From positions 1 to 64,000 of the forward strand of contig DEKX01000048.1 of NCBI GenBank assembly GCA_002354095.1: a stretch of 64,000 nucleotides of DNA, given 5' to 3'. This DNA comes from Prevotella sp. UBA2711 (lineage in GTDB: Bacteria; Bacteroidota; Bacteroidia; Bacteroidales; Bacteroidaceae). The notes under the pieces are model-generated. The model did not search any database and was not told the DNA's origin. It was given only the letters and a program-made list of their open reading frames with translations. Shown piece after piece: positions 33,225 through 42,324 of the stretch (position 1 is its first letter; every line of letters starts with the position of its first letter). The position numbers were made by a program, and so were the translations under genes.

Positions 33225-33806
33225 ATGAGTAAATCTCACTTGGTCACCAATGATATTAATCCGCAGTTTGAGAAGTTCGGCATCTCAGAGTGCGAGTTTT
33301 GGAACCTTTCGTGGAAGGACATGAACCGACTGACGCAAGGCAAAACCATTGACGTGACGCTAAAAGCAGAAAACGGTGAAGGCAAAACTATAGAAAGAGT
33401 TGGCCGACTGAGGATGCAGAAGAACCCTGACGGCAGCGTAGAAATGAAGGTTTACTACCGCAACGATGAAGTGAAATCGGATGAATTAAAGCTGTCGAAG
33501 AATGACCTGGAAAAGATACAGGAGCAAGGTGTAATCTACACGGAGCTGAACATTGGTGGCAGTAGGAATAGGTATTTCGTGCAATTAGATAGAGAGACCA
33601 ACTGCCTGCTGTATGAGAAAGCAGATCGTATTGGGCAGAACATTCCTGAAGACATTTTCGGAGTGAAGATAGACCGTGAATTACGTGACCAGATACGTGA
33701 AGGGAAACAGGTTACAGTAAAAAGCGGTAATAAAGAATATACAATAGGTATTGACCTGCTGTCGGAAGGTGGATTCAGTGTCAGTGAAAAGCGAAAAGAG
33801 GAATAG
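33225..33806 (+). CDS. DUF4099/DUF3945-type mobile element protein
   Basis: The 193-residue cytoplasmic protein follows the plan of DUF4099 plus DUF3945: FEKFGISECEFWNLSWKDMN, RLRMQKNPDGSVEMKVYY, ELNIGGSRNRYFVQLDRETN, and GKQVTVKSGNKEYTIGIDL. Such proteins are common beside topB and primase genes on Bacteroidetes elements; function is unknown. It ends one base before the primase-like gene (TAG T ATG), so the two are an operon. Confidence 0.65.
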   Translation: MSKSHLVTNDINPQFEKFGISECEFWNLSWKDMNRLTQGKTIDVTLKAENGEGKTIERVGRLRMQKNPDGSVEMKVYYRNDEVKSDELKLSKNDLEKIQEQGVIYTELNIGGSRNRYFVQLDRETNCLLYEKADRIGQNIPEDIFGVKIDRELRDQIREGKQVTVKSGNKEYTIGIDLLSEGGFSVSEKRKEE

Positions 33807-33807
33807 T

Positions 33808-35004
33808 ATGATTGATTATAAGGAAGCAAAGAAGAAAATAAGTATCATCAGCATACTAAGGGACTGGGGCTACAAGTTCGACAAGTCGAAGGGAAAAATC
33901 AGTCCGAACTTCGTGCTGCGCGATGAACACGGTAAGGAAATAGACCGCGTGATCATCACCAACCCCACGAAATCGGAGGAACAGGGGTACTGGAGGCGCG
34001 ACGGTGGGAAAGGAGACCTTATTACGTTCATCAAGGAGAACCTGAACCAGTTTGGTGTGGTAGGACGCAACGAGACGGACACAGTGACGAAGATCTTGGC
34101 GAAGTTGATGAACATTGAGGAGGAGAAAGAACAAAAAAGGAAGGAGAAGGCATCTGCAGATACCTCTGAACAAGATTTGTTTGAAGACTGCGAATTAGAT
34201 CAGTGGCTCGATGACAACGGTATTCGTGAGGCAAAGGAGTTTGACCTGGCACAGTGGGAACGACAGTCAGGGACAGAGCATATCGACGATATGATGGGAT
34301 TCTTCACTGGCCGAGGAATTACACATGAGACGGTCGAGGACTTTGCTGAGTTTATCGAACTGGTGAAGAACAAAGGCCAGATGCCAGACGGTGCCCCCTA
34401 CCCTACGAATATCGCATTCCCCTACAGAGTGCCTAGAAGTAACTGCATTGCTGGTTACGAACTGAGAGGATTCGGCGGCTTCAAAGGAAAGGCCGAGGGA
34501 ACGAATAGCCGGAGCGGATTATGGCTTGCAGACTTCTCTGGTGGCAGACCCAGCAGAGTGAGAAAGGTATTCTTCTTCGAGAGTGCGCTCGATGCGATGG
34601 CCTTCTATCAGCAGAAACAGGAAGAGCTGTATCTGGAGCAATGCGTATTTGCATCGACAGGCGGCAGTTTCTCTGACCTGCAAGTGAAGGGAACAATGGA
34701 TTATTTCGCCAGAGCTACAGCCGTCGACTGCTTTGACAATGATCTGCAGGGACGTTTGTATGGATGTCGTATGATAGCATTGCTCGAAGGACAATGGAAG
34801 ATGGACGACCTGAAATGCGAGGTGAAGAACGGCATCGTGAACTTCAAGATCGGCAATCGTAATATGCAAATTGCAGCAGCCCTCTTGGATATCGACACCT
34901 TCCGGGCCATGACAGGACTTTATAAGAACAAGGTGGAGGAATGGAAAGCACCTGACGGATATAAGGACTGGAACGATGTCCTAATGAAAGAACAAGATAG
35001 CTAA
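33808..35004 (+). CDS. Toprim primase-like protein
   Basis: The 398-residue protein resembles element-borne primases. An N-terminal region (KISIISILRDWGYKFDKSKG, WRRDGGKGDLITFI) is reminiscent of the DnaG zinc-finger domain but lacks its cysteines. A Toprim domain follows, with VFFFESALDAMAFYQ (catalytic E) and AVDCFDNDLQGRLYG (acidic pair). GFTGRGITHETVEDF-like sequence (here FFTGRGITHETVEDF) matches the linker. It would prime DNA during replication or transfer. The ATG at 33808 is chosen because it follows the previous stop by one base. Confidence 0.75.
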   Translation: MIDYKEAKKKISIISILRDWGYKFDKSKGKISPNFVLRDEHGKEIDRVIITNPTKSEEQGYWRRDGGKGDLITFIKENLNQFGVVGRNETDTVTKILAKLMNIEEEKEQKRKEKASADTSEQDLFEDCELDQWLDDNGIREAKEFDLAQWERQSGTEHIDDMMGFFTGRGITHETVEDFAEFIELVKNKGQMPDGAPYPTNIAFPYRVPRSNCIAGYELRGFGGFKGKAEGTNSRSGLWLADFSGGRPSRVRKVFFFESALDAMAFYQQKQEELYLEQCVFASTGGSFSDLQVKGTMDYFARATAVDCFDNDLQGRLYGCRMIALLEGQWKMDDLKCEVKNGIVNFKIGNRNMQIAAALLDIDTFRAMTGLYKNKVEEWKAPDGYKDWNDVLMKEQDS

Positions 35005-35024
35005 CAGATAGGTAAAAAGATTGA

Positions 35025-36008
35025 ATGATGAATAGATATAACGAGACTGGCACTATCATCAATTTTAGTGCCAGAACCTATATGAACCATAAGTGCATCT
35101 GTACTTATGCAAGCGATGATGAAAAGCTTCACGCCATTATTGATGATTATGGTGTTATGTATAGCCCTGATGGAAAACGGCTGCTCGATACTGTCCGTCA
35201 ACTGAAACACTACGAGGTTCCAGAGGGCGTGGAGGTCATCGGCGACGGAGCGTTTTGCTTTAGCGGGCTGGAAAGCATCAAGTTACCCGATTCACTGCTG
35301 GCCATCGGATGTAATGCCTTTGGCAACACAAGACTGACGGCACTCACCATCCCAAGGAACGTGCGACATATCGCGCCTGTGAATCCTATCGCCACCAATC
35401 AATTGTTGCTTGACAAGTTCGAATGTCTATCACCATACTTCAAAGTGGTCAAAGGTATTCTCTACAGCAAGGATAACGTCATATTCTATGGAGCAGTGAC
35501 AGAAGACTATCCAGAAGAACTAGAGATTCTTGAAGGTGTAAAGGTTATCGCCAATGGTGCTATGAGTCATCGCGCACATCTTAGATCTGTATCTATACCA
35601 GATTCTGTTACCGTTATGGGTGACGGCGCTTTCCATTGCTCTGGGGTGAAGAAAGTGAAGCTGTCAAAGAATATCGACCGCATTCCAGCAGAATGTTTTT
35701 ACGACTGCCGGCTGGAGGTTTTTATCGTTCCTGAAGGAGTTGTAAATGTCGATGATAGTGCGTTGGGGCATAACGATAATCTTATAACCGTCATCTTCCC
35801 AAAGACATTGAAGAATATGGGGTATAACGTGTTTAGTGGTTGTCCGTCACTTACACGTATTTCAGGTCCGAGAAAATCAAATTTCATGAACTTGAAAGAT
35901 ATGCAGAAAGCCGGTCTAAGAAAGGGAGTTCGTAGTACGCGCGAGAACTGTATCATCGATAGCTACGAAAGCAACATGGAAGGTGTTACTATGCACCTAC
36001 ACAATTAG
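35025..36008 (+). CDS. BspA-type leucine-rich repeat protein
   Basis: The 327-residue protein contains LRR_5 repeats: VIGDGAFCFSGLESIKLPDS, LLAIGCNAFGNTRLTALTIP, VIANGAMSHRAHLRSVSIPD, TVMGDGAFHCSGVKKVKLSK, and others to about residue 285. There is no signal peptide, unlike secreted BspA adhesins, so it may act inside the cell. A start at 35028 is equally possible (MMNRY). It lies 20 bases after the primase-like gene and converges on a Rep gene. Protein binding is the likely role. Confidence 0.75.
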   Translation: MMNRYNETGTIINFSARTYMNHKCICTYASDDEKLHAIIDDYGVMYSPDGKRLLDTVRQLKHYEVPEGVEVIGDGAFCFSGLESIKLPDSLLAIGCNAFGNTRLTALTIPRNVRHIAPVNPIATNQLLLDKFECLSPYFKVVKGILYSKDNVIFYGAVTEDYPEELEILEGVKVIANGAMSHRAHLRSVSIPDSVTVMGDGAFHCSGVKKVKLSKNIDRIPAECFYDCRLEVFIVPEGVVNVDDSALGHNDNLITVIFPKTLKNMGYNVFSGCPSLTRISGPRKSNFMNLKDMQKAGLRKGVRSTRENCIIDSYESNMEGVTMHLHN

Positions 36009-36019
36009 GCAATAAGGCT

Positions 36020-36769
36020 TCAAACCAGTATATTGAAGGTGACCTCTCCCCCACCCTCTTCATAGGTGAAGGAAAGGTCACTTTTATTTTCTGCTTTCAG
36101 TGCGTCGAGTTCAGATTTGACATCATTGAGGATGTTTTGAATCGTGGGTGCTGGCTGAGCTTTCTTTGTAGATGTACGACTCAACTCCAGGCTATTACTA
36201 TCTTGATTCATCTGTGCCTCTAATTCCTTTAATGCAATCCTATGTTCACCTTCATTTCGCCAACTGGCAAGCATAAGATAGATCTGCTGGCTGTATCGTG
36301 ACTTACACGCCAGGAAAGCATCTTTGCTCAATTCACAATATCCATACTCTTTTGATATGATATGATGTACAACATCTTTATCCAACTGGATCATGAAGTC
36401 TTTACTATCTCCCTCTTCGAAGAACACAGTACCAAGGCGATGATAACGATGATAAGACTCATTATTGAGCGTGCTTGGAATAATGACAGGAATGAGAGAA
36501 AGCGTAGATAAGCGGGAACGAAACTTAGAATAATCTGCTCTACGAATACCTAAATCCTTATAGCGGATAGACAGAATGATGTCCTCCTGAATTCCAAACA
36601 AATCTATCTGAAGCCCTTCACGAATATAAGGCTGTAATTTATCAATGATAGCGAGCAATACTTTGTTCTGCCAGTAGTCATAACCCTGGCGCATCATAAT
36701 AACAGTCATAGGGACGATTAGTGACTCTCCCCTACCCTGCTCTTTCTTCGATTCTCGCTTCGTAGGCAT
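36020..36769 (-). CDS. Rep_3-type replication initiator (first)
   Basis: The 249-residue protein aligns with the larger initiator at 40720: YWQNKVLLAIIDKLQPYI against SVQNKVLMSILECLQNIL, YSKFRSRLSTLSLIPVIIP against YNELRSSLKMLPAIPVEIP, and SRYSQQIYLMLASWR against NKYTQRIYMYITAWT. Rep_3 proteins bind iterons through two winged helices and open the origin. It is shorter at the C-terminus, which could mean a second origin, a regulator, or a decaying duplicate. An AT-rich repeat field starts 200 bases upstream of its start codon. Confidence 0.75.
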   Translation of the reverse strand: MPTKRESKKEQGRGESLIVPMTVIMMRQGYDYWQNKVLLAIIDKLQPYIREGLQIDLFGIQEDIILSIRYKDLGIRRADYSKFRSRLSTLSLIPVIIPSTLNNESYHRYHRLGTVFFEEGDSKDFMIQLDKDVVHHIISKEYGYCELSKDAFLACKSRYSQQIYLMLASWRNEGEHRIALKELEAQMNQDSNSLELSRTSTKKAQPAPTIQNILNDVKSELDALKAENKSDLSFTYEEGGGEVTFNILV

Positions 36770-36969
36770 CTCTATAACCCTTTATAACTTGCAAATTTAC
36801 GAAGAAAAATTCAATTGATTGAAAATATAGCCAAAATTTTAAGGTTATTTGTAATAGGAATGGGGTGTTAATTGTCTATTGGAACTCCCCTACCCTACCC
36901 TATTTTGGGGTCAAAAAGTAATATGTAGTAGTTCATAATTCATGTATTTCGAATCTCATGTATTATTTT

Positions 36970-38041
36970 TCTTTATTAAAGTATATCTTTTTTCTTTATT
37001 AAAGATATATATAACAATTATGGCCGAATAATATATTCAAGGCAATTCTTTAAAAAAATAGATTTATAAATTAGTGATGTTATATATTGCTATATTTCAA
37101 ATATTTAAGTAACATACATTTAATAAAGAATTTATTTTATATATATTAAAGAGTATTATTTTATATTTAATATATAACATTATTTGTATTTAATAAAGTA
37201 TATATTTAATAAATAATAAAGAAATAATTCTCTCCCCTACCCTATCACTGTATTGACATCGTTGGTCTTCATGCATGTCAACTTGCCTACACGATTAGAA
37301 CGATCATACCCAAAGACAAAGAAATGGCTGCAATTTTATGTCCAGCAAAATATGCATTCTAGAAAAATAACAGAGAAATTTTGGTGTGGCATGACAGATT
37401 GAAGAACAACGGCTACAGAACTCGGGATGAAAAATGCGTCATTCACAGAACATGATTGCCTGAAGACACTCTACCATAACAGCACTAAAATCATCCGACA
37501 GAAACCTGTACGTACTTATTATATATTAAAGATGATACCTTATTATATAATAAATGAAAAACTATAGTCTTTATTAAAGAGCTATAGATTATGAATATTA
37601 AAGACTATCTATTTACTTTATTAAAGTCTATACATTATATTTATTAAAGTTTATAATTTATCTTTCTTAAAGATTAAGATGAGATGATAATAAAGATTTT
37701 ATTTTGTATTTATTAAAGAATAAATGAGCCAACACCATACGCCGCATCGATTTTGACATACTTTATATTTATTAAAGATAAAATGCTAAAAGTCTTTATT
37801 TTCAAACATATCCGACATCTAATCTACATAAACTCTTCATATAGAATAAAGACGAACTTAAGTATTTAATAAAGATAAAACTCAGATATTTATTAAAGAG
37901 AAATATAGGTCTATATTAAAGACAAAGTATTTTCTTTATTAAAGGTTTTATTTCGTAATTATTAAAGAATATAGTTAATAATTATTAAAGATGATATTTG
38001 TTTGTATAATAAAGATAAAAGGATTGCTCTTTATTAAAGAT
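36970..38041. repeat. AT-rich field with about 23 TTTATTAAAGA-type repeats
   Basis: About 23 copies of TTTATTAAAGA and close variants (TTTAATAAAGA, ATATTAAAGA), nearly all on the same strand, are spread irregularly over 1.07 kb. They are densest at 37560-38040. A 260-base gap (37240-37500) carries no repeats and no clear gene. The last copies touch the promoter of the ribbon-helix-helix gene. They may be the partition centromere bound by that protein, or iterons for the Rep at 36020. Spacing is too irregular for CRISPR. Confidence 0.75.
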
Positions 38042-38048
38042 TATTCTT

Positions 38049-38056
38049 TATCTTTG
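38049..38056 (+). promoter_or_regulatory. -7 box of the partition operon
   Basis: TATCTTTG lies 24 bases before the ATG at 38081, directly after the last TTTATTAAAGA repeat (38031), so a repeat-binding protein would cover the promoter. Confidence 0.6.
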
Positions 38057-38080
38057 CGACACATTTAAACGCAACGAAGT

Positions 38081-38575
38081 ATGGCTATCAAGAAGAAAGG
38101 TAACACGGGGTTCCTGAATGGAACGACAGTAGAGAAGCTCGATAACATCGTGCAAGCTCAGAGTGAGGCTCCAGCAGCCAATTCTACAACTGAAGCGACA
38201 CCAGCTCCAGAAATCACTGAAACGCATGAAAAACCGCAGGAAAATGCTCCTGTGGAAGCTCAGGCTAGCCCTGAAGCAGCTCCAGAAGCTCGTAAACCGC
38301 TTACTTTGGAAGATGTGATGGCTTCTGAGGATCTTATCAAGCAGGTAGCCCAGCAGATTATCAAACAGGGTGGTGCCAAAGGCATTGAGTTTGAACATCC
38401 CAAGCAAGGCCGTCCCCGTAAAGAACTCATCAAGGGTATTGACGAGGTATCTGTCAATCTACAACTGCCTGAAACTTTGGTCAAAGCGCTGCGTAAGAAA
38501 GCAAAGGAGGAGAAGAGAACTATCAAGGAACTTATTGGCTACGCAGTGATGAATGCGTATCCAGAACTGGTTTAA
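38081..38575 (+). CDS. Ribbon-helix-helix partition adaptor (ParB-like)
   Basis: The 164-residue protein has a low-complexity Ala/Pro/Glu middle (about 28-75), then LTLEDVMASEDLIKQVAQQI. Its C-terminal ribbon-helix-helix is VSVNLQLPETLVKALRKKAK-EEKRTIKELIG. Type Ib partition systems use such small RHH proteins as centromere binders and autorepressors. parA follows directly (TAA ATG). The order here, adaptor first, is reversed from the common one. The repeats immediately upstream are its probable binding sites. Confidence 0.7.
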   Translation: MAIKKKGNTGFLNGTTVEKLDNIVQAQSEAPAANSTTEATPAPEITETHEKPQENAPVEAQASPEAAPEARKPLTLEDVMASEDLIKQVAQQIIKQGGAKGIEFEHPKQGRPRKELIKGIDEVSVNLQLPETLVKALRKKAKEEKRTIKELIGYAVMNAYPELV

Positions 38576-39364
38576 ATGATTATGACTATGGCAACAACAA
38601 AGAAAACAAGGATTATAACCGTCGTCAACCACAAGGGTGGGGTAGGGAAGACCATGACTGCGGCAAACCTCGGTGCCGCCCTCGCTAAGATGGGTAAAAC
38701 CGTACTTTTGGTAGATGCTGACGGACAGTGTAACCTGACCATGCAGAGCGTTGAGGAAGTAACTGTTCCTACGCTCTCAGACTACTTAAACAACGACGAT
38801 ATAGAAGTAAATCCACAGCAGGTTTCAAAGAAGCTGTTCCTGATTCCAGGATCAACGGCTTTGGATGCTGATTCACATAACATCGAACTCTCTATCGAGG
38901 AGGATGCTGGTGCTACGAAATACATGTCAGAATGGCTTGAAAAAGTGAAGGGCGAGTATGACTACGTTATCATCGACTCTGCTCCTGGTTCCGGCGCTAT
39001 GCTGGTCAACGTTATAGTGGCCGCTGACGAGCTGATAATACCCATCGCAGACAAGTTCTCGATTCCTGGAGCAAAGAAGCTCACGCAGATTATACGCGCG
39101 AATAACAAAGAGGTTCGTGGCCACTATCTGCTCACCAAACAGACGAAGTGGGGTGTCAGCAAGCAGATCAAGGAACTACTGCTCACACAGGCCCCAGAGA
39201 ACCTGTATCACACGGCTATCCGTCAGTGTGAGGAGCTGAACAAGGCTGCAGCATGTGGCATGAGCATCTTTGACTACAATCCCAAATGCAACGGTGCCGA
39301 GGATTACATGGCCCTGGCAAAAGAGATAAACAAGGGTACGAAGGATAAAGATATGCCATTTTAG
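38576..39364 (+). CDS. parA: ParA-family partition ATPase
   Basis: The 262-residue ATPase has a deviant Walker A motif, VVNHKGGVGKTMTAANLG (about residues 16-33), then LLVDADGQCNLT and DYVIIDSAPGS. It positions the element at cell division by binding nucleoid DNA in an ATP-dependent way. It follows the RHH gene without a gap. Three ATG codons lie within the first five codons, so the exact start is uncertain by up to four residues. The gene ends just before the iteron region. Confidence 0.9.
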   Translation: MIMTMATTKKTRIITVVNHKGGVGKTMTAANLGAALAKMGKTVLLVDADGQCNLTMQSVEEVTVPTLSDYLNNDDIEVNPQQVSKKLFLIPGSTALDADSHNIELSIEEDAGATKYMSEWLEKVKGEYDYVIIDSAPGSGAMLVNVIVAADELIIPIADKFSIPGAKKLTQIIRANNKEVRGHYLLTKQTKWGVSKQIKELLLTQAPENLYHTAIRQCEELNKAAACGMSIFDYNPKCNGAEDYMALAKEINKGTKDKDMPF

Positions 39365-39594
39365 TCAAAAAAGTGGAAAAAGTTCCCTTTTTGTTCCAAA
39401 GGTGCTTTACTCGAATGTGAGGAAAGTACCTTTTTTGTGGCGGTGATAGCTTGAAACGCCTACATAGGCAAGATTTCCATAGATTCCAAAATAAAAGCTT
39501 TTTTGAACCATATAGGGTAGGGGAGAGGTTGCAACACTCTTCATAATTAGTTGAAAAACGACAAAATTTGTCAAGATTTAGAAATTCAGAATTA

Positions 39595-39757
39595 AAAAGT
39601 TCCCTATTTGTGGCGCAAAAGTTCCCTATTTGTGGCGGGTAAAGATAAATGTTACTAATTTGTGGCGATTACGCTCCTTTTTTGTGGCGGCAGGGTTACG
39701 AAATTGTGGCGATGAAGTTCCTAAGTTGTGGCGCAAATGTTACCAAATTGTGGCGGC
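39595..39757 (+). repeat. Direct iterons with 22-bp phasing
   Basis: The core TGTGGCG starts at 39609, 39631, 39661, 39683, 39705, 39727 and 39749: steps of 22 bp except one of 30. The fuller unit is GTTCCCTATTTGTGGCG. About two helical turns per unit is standard for Rep_3 initiator binding arrays. A further unit lies at about 39425-39440. This is the likely replication origin. Confidence 0.85.
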
Positions 39758-39907
39758 AAATCATTGAAAAACCCCGTAAATAAAGGCATTTCGCATTCTC
39801 TATAGTTCTAATACTTGATTTTAATAAGAAAGAAAACTATCTTAAACAAGATTTTTCAACGGTAGGGAAAAGAAAAGGGAAAGGAATGAATATATATACG
39901 CTATAAA

Positions 39908-40625
39908 GCGGAACAAATCTGTACACCTAATGCGGATGGAAGCCCAGTAGACAAAGGCTATCGAGCTGAAAAACGGAACAAAATAGGAACAATCTGATGA
40001 AAAAGCCACGAATTTGTGGCGGTTTAGCTGATGTCGAAGACACAAAGCGGAACAAAATAATGCACTTTGAAGTAGGCGAAAGTCTCTATAAATGGCCGAT
40101 TCAGCGATTTAGCGGAACAAAAAAGGAACATTTTGGCGAGTCGAAATAGTGAAGATTTCTGTTTACTGAAAGTAAACTATAAGAGCGCATTAAAGCGGAA
40201 CAGAATCGTGCAAGTTCCCTTTTTGTGGCGATAAAGCCATCAATCGGAACAAAATAATGCACCTCAATGTAAGGAAAAAGAGGGTATCGAGCTGTTGAGC
40301 GGAACAAAAAAGGAACACTCTGGAGCGGAACAAAATCGTGCACCTCATACCCTGTTTTTGAGCATAGATAGGGTTTTAGACGTTGTGATTAACATTTTTT
40401 ATTATTCGAGCATGAAAGCGGAACAAAATCGTGCACCTCGACCCCTCGTCAGACCGCATATGCAGTAGAGTTTTGAGCATTTTGCGGAACAAAAAAGGAA
40501 CATTTTCGAAGCGGAACAAAATCGTGCACCTAAAAATGATAATATCTGACTATCAGTCAGTTAGTTAAGCCACAATCGGAACAAAATAGGAACAATCTAA
40601 AACCCATGTTCCCTTTTTGTGGCGG
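39908..40625 (-). repeat. Opposite-facing iteron set with two alternating variants
   Basis: At least eleven copies begin CGGAACAAAA, at about 39908, 39974, 40047, 40112, 40194, 40244, 40299, 40325, 40418, 40484, 40511 and 40576. Some continue AAAGGAACA, which is the near reverse complement of the direct iteron; others continue TCGTGCACCT. The variants partly alternate, in close pairs at 40299/40325 and 40484/40511. Single forward iterons occur at 40009, 40214 and 40608. The set lies upstream of rep and may serve as control sites or a second binding platform. Confidence 0.8.
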
Positions 40626-40719
40626 TAAAAAAATAGTCTCGTTAAAATTTGGTTGTTACGCAGAAAAAGCGTACTTTTACAACCGAAATTGAACGTTCGA
40701 CATCATATTATCATTAAAA

Positions 40720-41886
40720 ATGGCTACCGCTAAGTCAACAACAACAAATGAAGGAGCATCTGCCAAGCAGACGAAGCCCAAGAAGAAACCTGGTCGCAAG
40801 AGCACGAAAGTGAAGCTGCCCGAAGGACTCATCCCTATTGAGGAAGAGACCTGGCTGTTGGCTCCGCTGACGCTCACCCTGATGCGCCACAACTATACGT
40901 CGGTGCAGAACAAGGTGCTCATGTCCATTCTGGAGTGTCTGCAGAATATCCTCCGCCAGATGCTGAATGCCGGTAATGGTGTGTCAAGCTTAGCCACCGT
41001 CCAACGCGGTGAGATTGCCAACGAGAAAGGTGGCCTGTCGTTCAATCTCGATTTTCGCAGTTTCGGCATCGACCGTAACCACTACAATGAACTCCGCAGT
41101 TCCTTGAAGATGCTGCCTGCCATTCCCGTCGAGATTCCCTTCAAGTCGAAGGAGGGCAAGCGCTATCGTAAGGTCACCAGCCTGTGCGATGTCTTCATCC
41201 CTGAAGAGAAGTACAAGACCTACGTCGTGGTGCATATTGACAAGGAGGTGGCCGAGAAGTTGGTGACGTTCGAACTTGGTTGGCATCGTCTGGGTAAGGA
41301 AGTCGTGACTAGCAGTAACAACAAGTACACGCAGCGTATCTATATGTACATCACGGCCTGGACGCGAGTAGGGCGCAGTGTGATGTCTTCTCAGGAACTC
41401 CGCAAGTGGCTTCAGTTGGAGGATAAATACCGTGAGTTCCGTAAACTCGCCGCCCGTGTGCTCGACCCCGCTCAAAAGGAATTGGAAGAGCTGGCCCGTG
41501 CCGGTTATTGCGACTGTTACTTCACTTATGAGAAGAAATACACGGGCTACAAGAAGGCCGGTGAACCCGACCAGATTGAGTTCCGTATTTACAAGTCTCC
41601 AAAGTTGGTGAACAATGAAGATCAGGCAGTCTTTGACCGTCAGTATGAACAACTTCAGAATATGATCATGAAGCACTTCGGTTTCACCCAGCGTGAGATT
41701 GAGAGCTTGATGAAGCGCATCAACGAGCAGAACATTCAGGAGATGATAACCAAAGTTTCCACTATTTATATGATGGTGCATGATGACAAGAAGGGCGAAA
41801 TCAAGGACATCAAGGCTTACGTCTATAAGGCGATGGACAACTTCTTGAATGAAACAATGGATACTTACGAGGAGATTAAGGACTGA
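40720..41886 (+). CDS. rep: Rep_3-type replication initiator (main)
   Basis: The 388-residue initiator has a Lys-rich N-terminus (KQTKPKKKPGRKSTKVKL) and two winged-helix domains (about 45-170 and 175-285). NYTSVQNKVLMSILECL, NHYNELRSSLKMLPAIPVE and NKYTQRIYMYITAW are Rep-family blocks. A helical C-terminal extension (FGFTQREIESLMKRINEQN) follows. Iterons directly upstream are its likely targets, giving both origin opening and autorepression. It shares these blocks with the shorter Rep at 36020. Confidence 0.88.
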   Translation: MATAKSTTTNEGASAKQTKPKKKPGRKSTKVKLPEGLIPIEEETWLLAPLTLTLMRHNYTSVQNKVLMSILECLQNILRQMLNAGNGVSSLATVQRGEIANEKGGLSFNLDFRSFGIDRNHYNELRSSLKMLPAIPVEIPFKSKEGKRYRKVTSLCDVFIPEEKYKTYVVVHIDKEVAEKLVTFELGWHRLGKEVVTSSNNKYTQRIYMYITAWTRVGRSVMSSQELRKWLQLEDKYREFRKLAARVLDPAQKELEELARAGYCDCYFTYEKKYTGYKKAGEPDQIEFRIYKSPKLVNNEDQAVFDRQYEQLQNMIMKHFGFTQREIESLMKRINEQNIQEMITKVSTIYMMVHDDKKGEIKDIKAYVYKAMDNFLNETMDTYEEIKD

Positions 41887-42014
41887 TTTCTTGTCGGAGC
41901 AATGCATCGGAACAAACAAGATTATCTGTTCCTTAATGTTCCTTTTAAATATAAAACTTTGTCAATTTGCGAAATTTTGAAATGTTAAATTTCTAAATAA
42001 AAGAATTATCCGAG

Positions 42015-42022
42015 TACCTTTG
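42015..42022 (+). promoter_or_regulatory. -7 box for a three-gene operon
   Basis: TACCTTTG lies 26 bases before the ATG at 42049. Confidence 0.6.
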
Positions 42023-42048
42023 CAACCGAATTTTAAACATTTGGTATT

Positions 42049-42324
42049 ATGCAGGTATATAAGGTAATTAAGACAGAGCATGTCAGGAAGCGTCCCAAAT
42101 GGTTGATGCGATTCCTGATAAAGATTCCCACCGAACTTTACGAAGAGACCACATCTACAGAGACAGCAGCAGGCAACCTCCGTGCCATCGGACAGCTTGT
42201 TCTGGACTTTGGCGTATTGGAAAAGCGCAAGGGTCTACAGTTGCAGCAGCGCGATGATGTCGTGAGCATTCATAGTTCACGAGGCAGGATGTATGTTCGG
42301 TTCTCTATCAGCGAGTGTCGATGA
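42049..42324 (+). CDS. Hypothetical small protein
   Basis: The 91-residue protein is basic at the N-terminus (VIKTEHVRKRPKWLMRFLIK) and polar afterwards, with no signal peptide. It is not recognised. Its stop codon overlaps the next start as ATGA, so it is translated with the Toprim-like gene. A -7 box is upstream. Confidence 0.55.
   Translation: MQVYKVIKTEHVRKRPKWLMRFLIKIPTELYEETTSTETAAGNLRAIGQLVLDFGVLEKRKGLQLQQRDDVVSIHSSRGRMYVRFSISECR

Noticed and set aside
37240..37500. Small gene or recombinase remnant in the repeat-free gap
   Set aside because: Short frames exist but none exceeds about 30 codons with recognisable sequence.
36970..38041. CRISPR array
   Set aside because: Repeats are short, AT-rich and irregularly spaced from overlapping to over 60 bases, and no cas genes are near.
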